Shown here piece by piece: positions 43,984-52,610 of a stretch of 64,000 nucleotides of DNA (position 1 is the first letter of the stretch; every line of letters starts with the position of its first letter). The DNA comes from Cryobacterium sp. Y50 (GTDB lineage Bacteria > Actinomycetota > Actinomycetes > Actinomycetales > Microbacteriaceae). Under the pieces are notes generated by a model. The model worked only from the letters and a program-made list of their open reading frames with translations. It was not told where the DNA came from and did not search any database. Location of the stretch: assembly GCF_002929805.1 (NCBI RefSeq), contig NZ_PJJM01000090.1, positions 1 through 64,000 of the forward strand, read 5' to 3'. A program made the position numbers and the translations under genes.

Positions 43984-44024
43984 TGTTGCGGGTGGTGTGC
44001 GGGGTGTTGCGGGTGGTGTGCGGA
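43984..44024. repeat. 21-bp tandem repeat, two copies
   Basis: TGTTGCGGGTGGTGTGCGG occurs at 43984 and again at 44005 (period 21), preceded by a degenerate TGTTGCGCGGGC. It lies between the tRNA-Gly gene and the plus-strand tRNA-Val. Confidence 0.75.
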
Positions 44025-44175
44025 CAGGGCCGGGCGACGCGACTCTGCCGTCGAGCTGGAGTAGGCGATGACCCGCGCCACACCGGTGTGCGGTGTGGAT
44101 GTGCGGCGACCCGCCAGTCTGGGCTAGTATCAGAAGTCGCACCAGCAACTTCGATTTTGCGGTGTGAGTACAACT

Positions 44176-44248
44176 GGGCGATTGGCGCAGCTGGTAGCGC
44201 GCTTCCTTCACACGGAAGAGGTCGTGGGTTCAAGTCCCGCATCGCCCA
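44176..44248 (+). tRNA. tRNA-Val(CAC)
   Basis: The 73-nt gene has acceptor GGGCGAT/ATCGCCC, anticodon loop TTCACAC (anticodon CAC), T-loop TTCAAGT, and an encoded CCA at 44249-44251. It is oriented opposite to the other three tRNAs and followed by a strong terminator. Confidence 0.94.
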
Positions 44249-44261
44249 CCACGACTACACG

Positions 44262-44290
44262 AAAAGCCCCGAGAAATCGGGGCTTTTTTG
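44262..44290 (+). terminator. Terminator of tRNA-Val(CAC)
   Basis: Eleven-bp stem AAAAGCCCCGA / TCGGGGCTTTT with GAAA loop followed by TT. Confidence 0.9.
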
Positions 44291-44329
44291 TGCCTTCACT
44301 CCGCATTAGTGCAACCTAGTCTGAGACGC

Positions 44330-45043
44330 ATGGACCTGCTCTTGGACATCTGGCAGCGCATGACGACTTCGCACGCCGCTCTAGCCCCCCTCACCGCGTG
44401 GCTGACCGTGGCGGCGGCCGCGGCGACCGTGCTGTTTCCGCCGGTTTGGCGCATCGCCCGTCACGCCATCACCATCGTGCACGAGGGCGGCCACGGAGTC
44501 GTCGCGGTGCTCTGTGGGCGGCGGCTGGGCGGCATCCGCATGCATTCGGATACCTCGGGGCTCACCGTGAGCCGCGGCCGCCCGAGCGGGCCGGGCATGA
44601 TCTTCACCCTGTTGGCCGGGTACCCAGCCCCCGCGCTGCTCGGCTGCGGTGCAGCCTGGCTACTCAGCCGGGGGTTCGACGTAGGACTGCTCTGGGCGCT
44701 GCTCGCGGCGCTGGCCCTTCTCCTCGTGCAGATACGCAACTGGTTTGGGCTCTGGTCGGTCGCTGTCACGGGCGCCGTCGTCTTCGGCGTCTCCTGGTTC
44801 GGCACGCCGCAGATGCAGGGTGTGTTCGCCTTGCTGGTCACCGCACTTCTCCTGCTCGGTGCGCTGCGCACGTCCCTTGAGCTACAGCAGTCCCGATCCC
44901 GCACGGCCGGGTTATCGTCGGACGCCGACCAGCTGGCTCGGCTCACCCACATTCCGGGGCTTTTCTGGGTAGCCGTCTTTCTCGGCATCCAACTGGGCTG
45001 CGTTGCGCTCGCCGCGATACTGCTGCGTTTTCTTCAAGCCTGA
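44330..45043 (+). CDS. M50B-like membrane metallopeptidase
   Basis: The 237-residue polytopic protein has about six membrane segments and the zinc-binding motif HEGGH (51-55) at the end of the second helix. This fits the M50B/DUF-type actinobacterial peptidases with GHGVVAVLCGRRLGGIRMHSDTSG downstream. The second zinc-ligand Asp is not obvious, so catalytic competence is likely but unproven. ATG 44330 is chosen; the 14 codons before it are not family-like. No substrate or partner is apparent. Confidence 0.75.
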   Translation: MDLLLDIWQRMTTSHAALAPLTAWLTVAAAAATVLFPPVWRIARHAITIVHEGGHGVVAVLCGRRLGGIRMHSDTSGLTVSRGRPSGPGMIFTLLAGYPAPALLGCGAAWLLSRGFDVGLLWALLAALALLLVQIRNWFGLWSVAVTGAVVFGVSWFGTPQMQGVFALLVTALLLLGALRTSLELQQSRSRTAGLSSDADQLARLTHIPGLFWVAVFLGIQLGCVALAAILLRFLQA

Positions 45044-45079
45044 GCGCTTCCCGCAGCCAATCGTGACAGGCTGAATGAT

Positions 45080-45733
45080 ATGACAAAAATTGCGATCATT
45101 GGCGGACACGGAAAAGTTGCCCTCCACCTAGCCCACCTGCTCACCACTGCCGGCCATGAGGTCAGCTCCCTTATCCGCAACCCCGAGCATGCCTCCGACG
45201 TCTCAGCGACCGGCGCAACCCCGCTGCAAGCGGATGTCGAGAATCTGTCCACGGATCAGCTCACGACGCTCCTGGCCGGCCACGACGCCATCGTCTGGTC
45301 AGCCGGGGCCGGCGGGGGCAGTACTGCGCGCACCTACGCGGTCGACCGCGATGCGGCCATCCGCTCAATGGTTGCCGCCGCGCAGGCCGGTATCTACCGT
45401 TACGTGATGGTCTCGTATAAGGGATCGCGCGCCGTCCATGGCGCCTCTCCCGACGACGGCATGTTCGCCTACTACGAGGCTAAGGCGGCTGCCGACGGCT
45501 ACCTGCGGGCAACCTCACTGAACTGGACCATCCTCGGACCGAGCGCGCTGACCCTCGATGCCGCGAGCGGTTCCATCAGTGTGGGATCAGGCAGCACGGA
45601 CAGCGACACCTCTCGCGAGAACGTCGCGCTCGTCGCCGCAGCCGTGCTCGCGAGCGACAACAGCATCGGCAAATTCATCGAGTTCACTGACGGCGACGTT
45701 CCCATTGGTGAGGCCATCGCCGCCCTCCACTAA
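45080..45733 (+). CDS. NAD(P)-binding atypical short-chain dehydrogenase (NAD(P)H-binding family)
   Basis: The 217-residue Rossmann-fold protein starts with IAIIGGHGKVALHL, the GGxGxxG-type motif of atypical/extended SDRs, with Arg after the second strand (LIRNPEH). YYEAKAAADGYLRATSLNWTILGPSAL is in the position of the Tyr-Lys pair. Similar YwnB/YesF-like proteins are thought to act on NADPH-linked redox or as regulators. It follows the peptidase gene by 37 bp; substrate unknown. Confidence 0.8.
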   Translation: MTKIAIIGGHGKVALHLAHLLTTAGHEVSSLIRNPEHASDVSATGATPLQADVENLSTDQLTTLLAGHDAIVWSAGAGGGSTARTYAVDRDAAIRSMVAAAQAGIYRYVMVSYKGSRAVHGASPDDGMFAYYEAKAAADGYLRATSLNWTILGPSALTLDAASGSISVGSGSTDSDTSRENVALVAAAVLASDNSIGKFIEFTDGDVPIGEAIAALH

Positions 45734-45746
45734 CGGCTCTGGAAGA

Positions 45747-46331
45747 TTAGAACCCGAAGTCTCCACCGAAATCACCGCCGCCAAAATCTCCTCCAGCGTC
45801 TCCACCGGAGTCGCCGCCCGAATCGGCGTTGGTTTCGCTGTTCGCGTCGGCACCGGCATCCGTGCCGCCGCCGTCCATCGACATGAAAGCGCTCACCAGC
45901 GCTGATCCGATGAAGAATCCGGCGACCGGACCGAGCAGTGATCCGCCGACCATGCTGCCAAAGCCCATGCCATTCTGGTTTCCGAAGGTTCGGGTGAGTG
46001 TGCCCGGCTCGCGGAGCTCGGCCCGGGTCGCCGCCTGGGCCAGGTGGGCCGGTACGGCATCCGCTGGACGCTCACTCGGTTCAAGGTTCTCGGTGAGTTG
46101 GCGAAAAAGAATATCGCGCTGTTCCTCAGTCAATTTGGAGAACGCCTCGGTGTGCACCTTCTCGATGGTCTCGGGCGGTGCAGTGCGTAGCAGGTACTGG
46201 TACCGCTCGACGGCAATCTCGTCCTCGCTGCCTGCCGAACCATTGTTTACCGGACCATTGTTAAACCGAGGCGACCGGTCGCCGGTCGGTGCCTAGTCCT
46301 TTCGGCCCAGCAGAAAGTCAAGAAATCCCAT
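45747..46331 (-). pseudogene. Membrane protein gene with an in-frame amber codon near its start
   Basis: One reading frame runs from ATG 46331 (after GGGAG) as MGFLDFLLGRKD, meets TAG at 46293-46295 as codon 13, and continues open for over 180 codons to 45747. The continuing part, with SEDEIAVERYQYLLRTAPPETIEKVHTEAF and LTEEQRDILFRQLTENL, looks like a conserved helical domain. It then has a Gly-rich membrane segment and a low-complexity Gly/Asp tail. A GTG at 46157 is the next plausible start and would give 136 residues. I infer a nonsense mutation, though readthrough or reinitiation is possible. Confidence 0.65.
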
Positions 46332-46402
46332 GCTGTAATACTCCCTCGATGACGCGGTTGTTGTCGGTATTTTTTTAGAACTTTCTAAGTGCTGGCACCA
46401 TG

Positions 46403-47134
46403 TCAACGACCCCGGCCGAACCACGTCGTCACTCCGGGAGAGTACAGAACCGAGTCGGGAGCGCGTTCGGTCAGACCGGTGAAACCGGCGGCGGCCAGCA
46501 GCGTGTCGTCGAGACTCACGAGCTCGGCACGGTACAGCGGCCACGGCTCGTGATGGTTGCGCAAATGCACGGTGCGACCGCGGACGCGCGTGAACAGCGC
46601 CCAGCGCGCGGTCAAGAAGTCGGCCAACGAGTCATCCACCACGGCGACTGAACTCGGCCGAGCAACCACCTCGGTGTGCGCCATTCTGTCGCGGTGGCGC
46701 GTCGCGGTGTACCGGTACTGTCCCGAATCAACCGATAGCCGCGTACGCGACCAGATGTAGGGCAGTGAGAACAGCGCACGCGCAGCGAGCACGGCGGCGA
46801 GGCGGCTGGCCTCCAGCGATACGAACACAACGCCGCGACGCCCCTGGGCGTCGACGGCATAGAGGCGCACGTTTACTTCAACGAAAGTGCCGAAGTACGG
46901 AATCGGCATGCTTCCAAGAACTGTCGCGCGATCGAGGACGAACGGGATGAGGCCCACCCAGCTCGATCCGTCATGCTCATCGGGAACCAGGCCGCTGGGC
47001 AAAAGCGGCGCGATCAGCGCAGCATCCACTCGCCAATGCAGAAACACCAGGTGCGACCAGCGCTGGCTGGCCACGGCCCGCCCGGCCAGGGGTGGTGCGA
47101 TCGTTGAGATGGGCAAGGACTCTGCTGGAGTCAC
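46403..47134 (-). CDS. DUF2071 (YqjF-like) family protein
   Basis: The 243-residue soluble protein fits DUF2071: WSHLVFLHWRVDAALIAPLLPSGL near the N terminus, SWVGLIPFVLDRA, and EVNVRLYAVDAQGRRGVVFVSLEASRLAAVLAAR in the middle. Function is unknown; related proteins resemble acetoacetate decarboxylase-like folds. It is divergent from the MarP-like gene across about 190 bp that holds their promoters but no recognised site. Confidence 0.8.
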   Translation of the reverse strand: MTPAESLPISTIAPPLAGRAVASQRWSHLVFLHWRVDAALIAPLLPSGLVPDEHDGSSWVGLIPFVLDRATVLGSMPIPYFGTFVEVNVRLYAVDAQGRRGVVFVSLEASRLAAVLAARALFSLPYIWSRTRLSVDSGQYRYTATRHRDRMAHTEVVARPSSVAVVDDSLADFLTARWALFTRVRGRTVHLRNHHEPWPLYRAELVSLDDTLLAAAGFTGLTERAPDSVLYSPGVTTWFGRGR

Positions 47135-47326
47135 CGCTGTACTTTCGGGCCAACGTCGGTCATCGCTTCACGATACTTCAGTTTGGCGTGCCCCGCGCCT
47201 GTTGATCGGCCGGGAAAGAACGCGGGGCGGGGGCTGCGCTCAGCAATCGCGAAGGAGGCCTGTGTAACCATGAATAAGGCGAAATCGTGACCAAACAACA
47301 CGTGCAGCATCAACTCAGGGAGAAGC

Positions 47327-48508
47327 ATGTCAGGCTCAACCGTGCTCGACTTCTTGCTCATTCTGTTGTTGGTCGTCGCCCTCGTCAACGGCTACCGCAG
47401 TGGTCTGTTACGCAGCCTGACCGGCATCATCGGCGCGGTCGCCGGTGGATTCGCCGCCTTCTTCGTCGTGCCGCTGGTCGGCGGCTGGATTCCCGCTCCG
47501 GAATGGCGCACCCCCGGCACGATTGCCGTGGCCGTTCTGCTCGTGCTTATTGGGCACTCGATCGGTGCTTCCGCCGGCAGCATGGTCGGCCGCAAATCGA
47601 AGCGTTCCCCACTCGGCACCATCAACCGCGTGCTTGGTGCAGCATTCGCGGCGGTCGCATCGGCTCTCGTGGCGTCGATGGTCGCGTTCAGCATCGGTGC
47701 CCTGGGAATCCCATTCCTCTCTCCCGCCATCGCTGAATCTACCGTGGTGTCCCGCATCGACTCGGCGACTCCTGACCGGGTCAAGGCCTTGATGGCGCAA
47801 CTTCGCTCCGTTGCAGTGTCACAGGGTCTGCCACGCATCGTCGATGCTTTCACCGGCCCGACACCGGATGCTGCTCAGGCCGACACGAGCAGTCCGGCCC
47901 TGGCTGTTGCCGCGCAGTCCGTCGTGCGCATCACCGGAACGGCCTACGCCTGTGGCCAAAGCCAGTCGGGCAGCGGATTCGTGGTGTCCGACGGCCGCGT
48001 CATCACCAATGCCCACGTCGTGGCCGGGGTGAACCAGCCCGTGGTTGAGACACCGTCTGGGGAAGCCCTTGCCGGGGAGATCGTCTACTTCGACCCGGTC
48101 GATGACCTCGCCGTCATTTCCGTGCCTGGCCTCGGCGCAGCCCCGCTCGCCGTCGGCAACGATCTCGCCGCGGGCAGCGGCGCGGTCGCTGATGGGTACC
48201 CCTTCGGCGGACCGTACGTCTCCGACCTGGCCCAGGTCATCTCGCTTGGAACCATCAGCGTCGCCGACATTTACGGCCAGGACCCGACACCGCGCCAGGT
48301 GTACACCGTGGCGTCCGACGTGCAGCAGGGCGAGTCGGGTGGTCCGCTGCTGAGCGAGTCCGGCCTCGTCGTGGGCGTCATCTTCGCCAAGGCGTCGAAC
48401 ACCGACAACGTCGGCTATGCGCTTGCGCTCGATGAGGTTCAGCCGGTCATCAACGAGGCACCGGGCCTCGACGCCCCGGTCTCCTCCGGCACCTGCGTTC
48501 GCGGCTGA
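47327..48508 (+). CDS. MarP-like membrane-anchored serine protease
   Basis: The 393-residue protein has an N-terminal CvpA-type domain with four membrane helices (about 5-160) and a C-terminal chymotrypsin-like protease domain. Its triad is visible: His230 in TNAHVV, Asp259 or Asp260 in PVDDLAVI, and Ser337 in GESGGPL. Two cysteines at the domain ends (ACGQS and GTCVRG) match the regulatory disulfide of mycobacterial MarP. MarP keeps cytoplasmic pH and resists acid and oxidative stress in M. tuberculosis; the same role is inferred here. Confidence 0.88.
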   Translation: MSGSTVLDFLLILLLVVALVNGYRSGLLRSLTGIIGAVAGGFAAFFVVPLVGGWIPAPEWRTPGTIAVAVLLVLIGHSIGASAGSMVGRKSKRSPLGTINRVLGAAFAAVASALVASMVAFSIGALGIPFLSPAIAESTVVSRIDSATPDRVKALMAQLRSVAVSQGLPRIVDAFTGPTPDAAQADTSSPALAVAAQSVVRITGTAYACGQSQSGSGFVVSDGRVITNAHVVAGVNQPVVETPSGEALAGEIVYFDPVDDLAVISVPGLGAAPLAVGNDLAAGSGAVADGYPFGGPYVSDLAQVISLGTISVADIYGQDPTPRQVYTVASDVQQGESGGPLLSESGLVVGVIFAKASNTDNVGYALALDEVQPVINEAPGLDAPVSSGTCVRG

Positions 48509-48624
48509 ACCAGCGGCATCCGTTCACCGGCAGCACCCTGGTCGGGCATGCAAAGGGCGAGACTGAAGCGGATGATTCCGCTCCAGTACCGCCCGATTGC
48601 CTGACCAGTCGGGAGTGTCAAAGA

Positions 48625-49848
48625 CTAGACACGCTCGAGGGCGTAGCCAGTTTCGCCATGCACGCTCGTGTCGATTCCGGCCAGTTCGTCTTCGTTCCTG
48701 ATGCGGAAGCCGATGGTCTTTTCGATCGCGAGACCGAGCAGGTAGGCGATGACGAAGGAGTAGACGAGGACCGAGAAGGCCGCGATGGCCTGAACGGCGA
48801 GCTGACCGAAGTTTCCGCCACCGGTGAAAAAACCGGTGTCGATGGCGAATAAGCCGAGGTAAAGCGTCCCGATAATCCCGCCGACAAGGTGGATTCCGAC
48901 CACGTCGAGCGAGTCGTCAAAGCCGAGCTTGAACTTGAGTTCGACGGCAAGAGCGCAGACGGCACCGGCGACGGCACCGAGCAGCAGGGCCCAGCCGGGC
49001 TCGAGGTTGGCGCAGGCCGGGGTGATGGCGACCAATCCGGCAACGGCACCGGAAGCCGCACCGACCGAGGTGGCCTTGCCGTCCTTGAACTTCTCGACCA
49101 GCATCCAGGCGAGGATGGCCGCTGCAGTGGCACCGAGGGTGTTGACGACGATGAGGCCGACGTTGGCGAGACCAGTGATCCATTCGGCGCCGGCGTTGAA
49201 GCCAAACCAGCCGAACCAAAGGATTGCGGCACCGAGCAGCACTAGCGGAACGTTGTGCGGCTTGGTGATGCCCTTCTGGAAACCGATGCGCTTGCCAAGA
49301 ACCAGAGCGAGAGCGAGAGCAGCGGCACCGGCGTTGATGTGCACCGCGGTGCCGCCGGCGTAGTCGATGACGCCCGGCAGGCCCATGCTGTCACCGAGGT
49401 TGAGGATCCAGCCGCCGCCCCAGACCCAAGCCGCGACCGGGAAGTAGACAAGGGTCGCCCAAACGCCGGCGAAGATCATCCAGGAGCCGAACTTCGCCCG
49501 GTCGGCGACCGCACCACTGATCAGCGCGACGGTGATGATCGCGAAGGTGGCCCCGTAGGTGGCGCTGAGGAGACCAACATTGCCACCGACACTCGTCGCG
49601 AGCTGACCCAATCCGAAATCGGAGAAGGGGTTTCCGGAGAAAGCCGTTGGACTGCCAGCAACGCTCATGTTGTAGCCATACAAAATCCAGAGCACACTGA
49701 TGAGCCCGAGAGCCCCAAAGCTCATCATCATCATGCTGATGACGCTCTTGGCCTTGACCAGTCCGCCGTAGAAGAAGGCGACACCCGGTGTCATGAACAA
49801 CACCAGGGCGGTGGCTGTGATCAGCCAGGCAATGCTTCCGGTATCCAT
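48625..49848 (-). CDS. amt: Ammonium transporter
   Basis: The 407-residue membrane protein has the eleven-helix Amt fold: MTPGVAFFYGGLVKAKSVISMMMMSFGA at the N terminus, DYAGGTAVHINAGAAALALAL with the first of the twin pore His, and DVVGIHLVGGIIGTLYLGLF with the second. Cytoplasmic C-terminal tail ends in a conserved ETGYALERV. No glnK or glnD gene lies nearby. A candidate GlnR site and a 5' leader hairpin precede it, in line with nitrogen control. Confidence 0.93.
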   Translation of the reverse strand: MDTGSIAWLITATALVLFMTPGVAFFYGGLVKAKSVISMMMMSFGALGLISVLWILYGYNMSVAGSPTAFSGNPFSDFGLGQLATSVGGNVGLLSATYGATFAIITVALISGAVADRAKFGSWMIFAGVWATLVYFPVAAWVWGGGWILNLGDSMGLPGVIDYAGGTAVHINAGAAALALALVLGKRIGFQKGITKPHNVPLVLLGAAILWFGWFGFNAGAEWITGLANVGLIVVNTLGATAAAILAWMLVEKFKDGKATSVGAASGAVAGLVAITPACANLEPGWALLLGAVAGAVCALAVELKFKLGFDDSLDVVGIHLVGGIIGTLYLGLFAIDTGFFTGGGNFGQLAVQAIAAFSVLVYSFVIAYLLGLAIEKTIGFRIRNEDELAGIDTSVHGETGYALERV

Positions 49849-49897
49849 AAAAAAATCCTCACGCGTGTCGAGTGTGTACGGTGTAGCGCGAGGTGAA

Positions 49898-49930
49898 CCG
49901 CCTCGGATACGACTCCAGTATCTGAGGCGG
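49898..49930 (-). promoter_or_regulatory. Leader hairpin upstream of amt
   Basis: Thirteen-base arms CCGCCTCGGATAC and GTATCTGAGGCGG pair with one mismatch around a seven-base loop, 50 bp before the amt start. It could be a 5' UTR structure. Confidence 0.45.
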
Positions 49931-49954
49931 CTGTTACAACAAACGTTCCGACGT

Positions 49955-49970
49955 GTTTCGTACCGGTTAC
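49955..49970 (-). promoter_or_regulatory. Candidate GlnR-binding site of amt
   Basis: On the minus strand GTAAC-CGGTAC-GAAAC exactly fits the actinobacterial GlnR pattern gTnAC-n6-GaAAC. It lies about 107 bp upstream of the amt ATG. Confidence 0.5.
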
Positions 49971-50049
49971 GAGCCTGAGTGATTTGTTAACGTCACGTTT
50001 CGCACACAGCAGCTTCATGTCCGGTCAAATTGTTCCGGGTCAATCCGAA

Positions 50050-51102
50050 CTAATCGGTGTGCGGCGGCAACTCTCCGGTGGTGAGGGCGACCATACGCGA
50101 CTGCGAACGCTGGTATTTCTTGCGGTAGCCACCCGCCATCATTTCGTCGTCGAAGACCTCATTGAGTGGGCGCCCACTCGCGACGATGGGAATTTCAGCG
50201 TCGTAGACGCGGTCGATGAAGGCCACGAGGCGGAGGGCATCCGTTTGATCGGTCAGCAGGTACACCCCGCGGATGGCGATGACCTCGACGTCGCGAATGA
50301 CCTTCACATACTTGGAAGGATGCACGGTACCGAGGTGGCGCATGAGGGCACCGAAGTCGTCTTCGGTAACCTTTGAACCGCGCTGAAGAAGGGTATTGAC
50401 CAGGTGTTCGCGGGCTTCGGGTTCGACGGAGACTGCCTGGCCGGATACGTTACGACGACGGTAGTCGAGGCCGTCGATGCGCAGGGTCTCGAAGTTGGCG
50501 CTCATCGCGGAGATCTCCCGCAGAAAGTCCTGCGCGGCGAACCGTCCCTCGCCGAGCGAGTTGGGCGGGGTGTTCGATGTGGCGGCCACCCGGGTGCCGG
50601 TGGCGACGAGTTCGCCGAGCAACCGGGTCATCACCATGGTGTCGCCCGGATCGTCGAGTTCGAACTCGTCGATGCAGATGAGTTTCGCGCTGCGCAGTTC
50701 CTTGATGGTTTCCTGGTACCCGAGCGCACCGACCAGTGCGGTGTACTCGATGAAGGTGCCGAAATACTTGGGGCCGGTCGCCGCATGCCAGAGCGCCGCG
50801 AGCAGGTGGGTCTTGCCGACGCCAAAGCCGCCATCGAGGTAGATTCCCGGCAGGTCGTCCTTGGCCTGACGGCGGCGGGAGAAGAACCCGGCCGGCCGAG
50901 GATTGACAAACTCGATGAGTTTCTCGACCGCGGTCATCTGGGACGGATAGTCATGGTCGGGGCGGTAGTTCTCAAACGAGGCGTGTTCAAACTGGGGAGG
51001 CGGCACCAGCTCGGCCACGATTTCGCGACCGGTGATCGTCGGCGTGCGGTCGGCGAGTTGCGGAACCGTGTGCTGTGCCTTCTCGTGGGCCTCTGGTGCC
51101 AT
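50050..51102 (-). CDS. zapE: Cell division protein ZapE (AFG1-like ATPase)
   Basis: The 350-residue AAA ATPase has Walker A GGFGVGKTHLL and Walker B LICIDEFELDD, with ATSNTPPNSLGEGRF after it. These belong to the AFG1/ZapE family, which modulates FtsZ assembly. The ATG at 51102 gives the typical length; the frame to 51174 adds 24 unconserved residues. It is divergent from the rhodanese gene (about 160 bp) and upstream of, but not coupled to, amt. Confidence 0.88.
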   Translation of the reverse strand: MAPEAHEKAQHTVPQLADRTPTITGREIVAELVPPPQFEHASFENYRPDHDYPSQMTAVEKLIEFVNPRPAGFFSRRRQAKDDLPGIYLDGGFGVGKTHLLAALWHAATGPKYFGTFIEYTALVGALGYQETIKELRSAKLICIDEFELDDPGDTMVMTRLLGELVATGTRVAATSNTPPNSLGEGRFAAQDFLREISAMSANFETLRIDGLDYRRRNVSGQAVSVEPEAREHLVNTLLQRGSKVTEDDFGALMRHLGTVHPSKYVKVIRDVEVIAIRGVYLLTDQTDALRLVAFIDRVYDAEIPIVASGRPLNEVFDDEMMAGGYRKKYQRSQSRMVALTTGELPPHTD

Positions 51103-51261
51103 GCTGAAACGCCCATTCTCGTTCTTCGTGCTGCAAAATGCGCAGTGATACCAAAATGCGTAGTGTGCCGGCACCGCGTAGGTTTAAGTGGTGGGCATCG
51201 ATAAGCCTAATCCGCGGTCAACCCGACTTGCGAATGCATCCCCGGTCCACCTGGAGGTTAC

Positions 51262-52173
51262 ATGTCTGCCCCGTTCGACACGACCGAGAAATTTTCCGCC
51301 TACGCGCACCCCTCGAAACTGGTTTCCACACAGTGGCTGGCCCAACACCGGGGCGACGCCGGTCTCGTGGTGGTGGAGTCCGACGAGGACGTGCTGCTCT
51401 ACGAAGTCGGCCACATTCGCGGTTCGGTCAAGATCGACTGGCATACCGACCTCAACGACAAGGTCAATCGCGACTACATCGACGGTGCCGCCTTCGCCGC
51501 TTTGCTGTCGAGTAAGGGCATCGCCCGCGAAAGCACCGTAGTCATCTACGGTGACAAGAGCAACTGGTGGGCCGCCTACGCCCTCTGGGTCTTCACCCTG
51601 TTTGGCCACGACGACGTTCGCCTGCTTGATGGTGGCCGCGAGAAATGGCTCGCCGAGGAACGCGAGATGACCACGGATGCCTCAAGCGTCACCCGCACCG
51701 ACTACCCCGTCGTCGAACGCGACGACGCTCCCATTCGGGCGTTCAAGGACGACGTCCTTGGCCACTTCGGTCAGCCACTCATCGACGTGCGCTCCCCCGA
51801 GGAATACAGCGGCGCCCGCACGACGATGCCGGCCTATCCCGAAGAGGGTGCCCTGCGCGGCGGCCACATTCCCTCGGCTGCTTCGGTGCCGTGGGCTCGC
51901 GCCGCAGACACGGACTCGACCTTTCGCTCGCGCAGCGAACTCGACGCGATCTATCGGGATGAAGCCGGATTGACCGACGGCGACAACGTGATCGCCTATT
52001 GCCGCATCGGCGAACGGTCAAGCCACACCTGGTTTGTGCTGACCTACCTACTCGGCTTCGAGAATGTGCGCAATTACGACGGATCCTGGACCGAGTGGGG
52101 CAACGCCGTCGCCGTACCGATCGCCGTCGGCACCGAGCCCGGCGACGCCCCGGCTCCGGCTCCTCGCCGATGA
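51262..52173 (+). CDS. Thiosulfate/3-mercaptopyruvate sulfurtransferase
   Basis: The 303-residue protein has two rhodanese domains. The first is inactive-looking ([26 protein letters not shown]) and the second carries the active loop CRIGERSS with Cys247. [12 protein letters not shown] is the second-domain start. It transfers sulfane sulfur to a thiophilic acceptor. It ends in an ATGA overlap with a SufE-family gene, so the two probably supply sulfur together. Confidence 0.9.
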   Translation: MSAPFDTTEKFSAYAHPSKLVSTQWLAQHRGDAGLVVVESDEDVLLYEVGHIRGSVKIDWHTDLNDKVNRDYIDGAAFAALLSSKGIARESTVVIYGDKSNWWAAYALWVFTLFGHDDVRLLDGGREKWLAEEREMTTDASSVTRTDYPVVERDDAPIRAFKDDVLGHFGQPLIDVRSPEEYSGARTTMPAYPEEGALRGGHIPSAASVPWARAADTDSTFRSRSELDAIYRDEAGLTDGDNVIAYCRIGERSSHTWFVLTYLLGFENVRNYDGSWTEWGNAVAVPIAVGTEPGDAPAPAPRR

Positions 52174-52598
52174 CCACGGACCTGCTGGCCGAGATTCGGG
52201 AAGATTTTCTCGCCCTCGAGCAGAAGGATCGGCTGCTGTTGCTGCTCGAGTTCGCCAACGAGCTGCCGAAACTTCCACAGAAGTTTCAGGATCACCCCGA
52301 CCTGCTCGAACGCGTCGTCGAATGCCAGTCGCCGGTTTTCATCTTCGTTGAAGTGGATGCCGATGGCTTGTTCCACCTGCACGCGACGGCTCCGCGCGAG
52401 TCACCCACCACCCGCGGCTTCGCGTCGATCCTCGCGCAGGGCCTCGACGGACTGAGCGTAGAGCGGGTGCTGGCCGTTCCCGATGACTACCCGCAGTCGA
52501 TCGGACTGAACGAGGCTGTCTCACCACTGCGCCTGCGCGGCATGAGCGCCATGCTCGGCCGGGCCAAGCGTCAGGTGCGGGAGCGCGTGGAGGCGTGA
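52170..52598 (+). CDS. SufE-family sulfur acceptor protein
   Basis: The 142-residue protein has the SufE shape ([29 protein letters not shown], then [15 protein letters not shown] with the Cys that accepts sulfur, and [23 protein letters not shown]). Start overlaps the rhodanese stop (ATGA). In actinobacteria this sulfurtransferase-sufE pair is common and separate from the suf operon. It probably takes sulfur from the rhodanese or a cysteine desulfurase. Confidence 0.9.
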   Translation: MTTDLLAEIREDFLALEQKDRLLLLLEFANELPKLPQKFQDHPDLLERVVECQSPVFIFVEVDADGLFHLHATAPRESPTTRGFASILAQGLDGLSVERVLAVPDDYPQSIGLNEAVSPLRLRGMSAMLGRAKRQVRERVEA

Positions 52599-52610
52599 CC
52601 CTCGGCGCGG

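Noticed and set aside
43965..44024. CRISPR-like repeats
   Set aside because: Adjacent units without spacers and no cas genes nearby; only a small tandem repeat.
48555..48575. Terminator between the MarP-like gene and amt
   Set aside because: Only a 6-bp stem around GCGGATGATTCCGC, with no T-tract; too weak to list.
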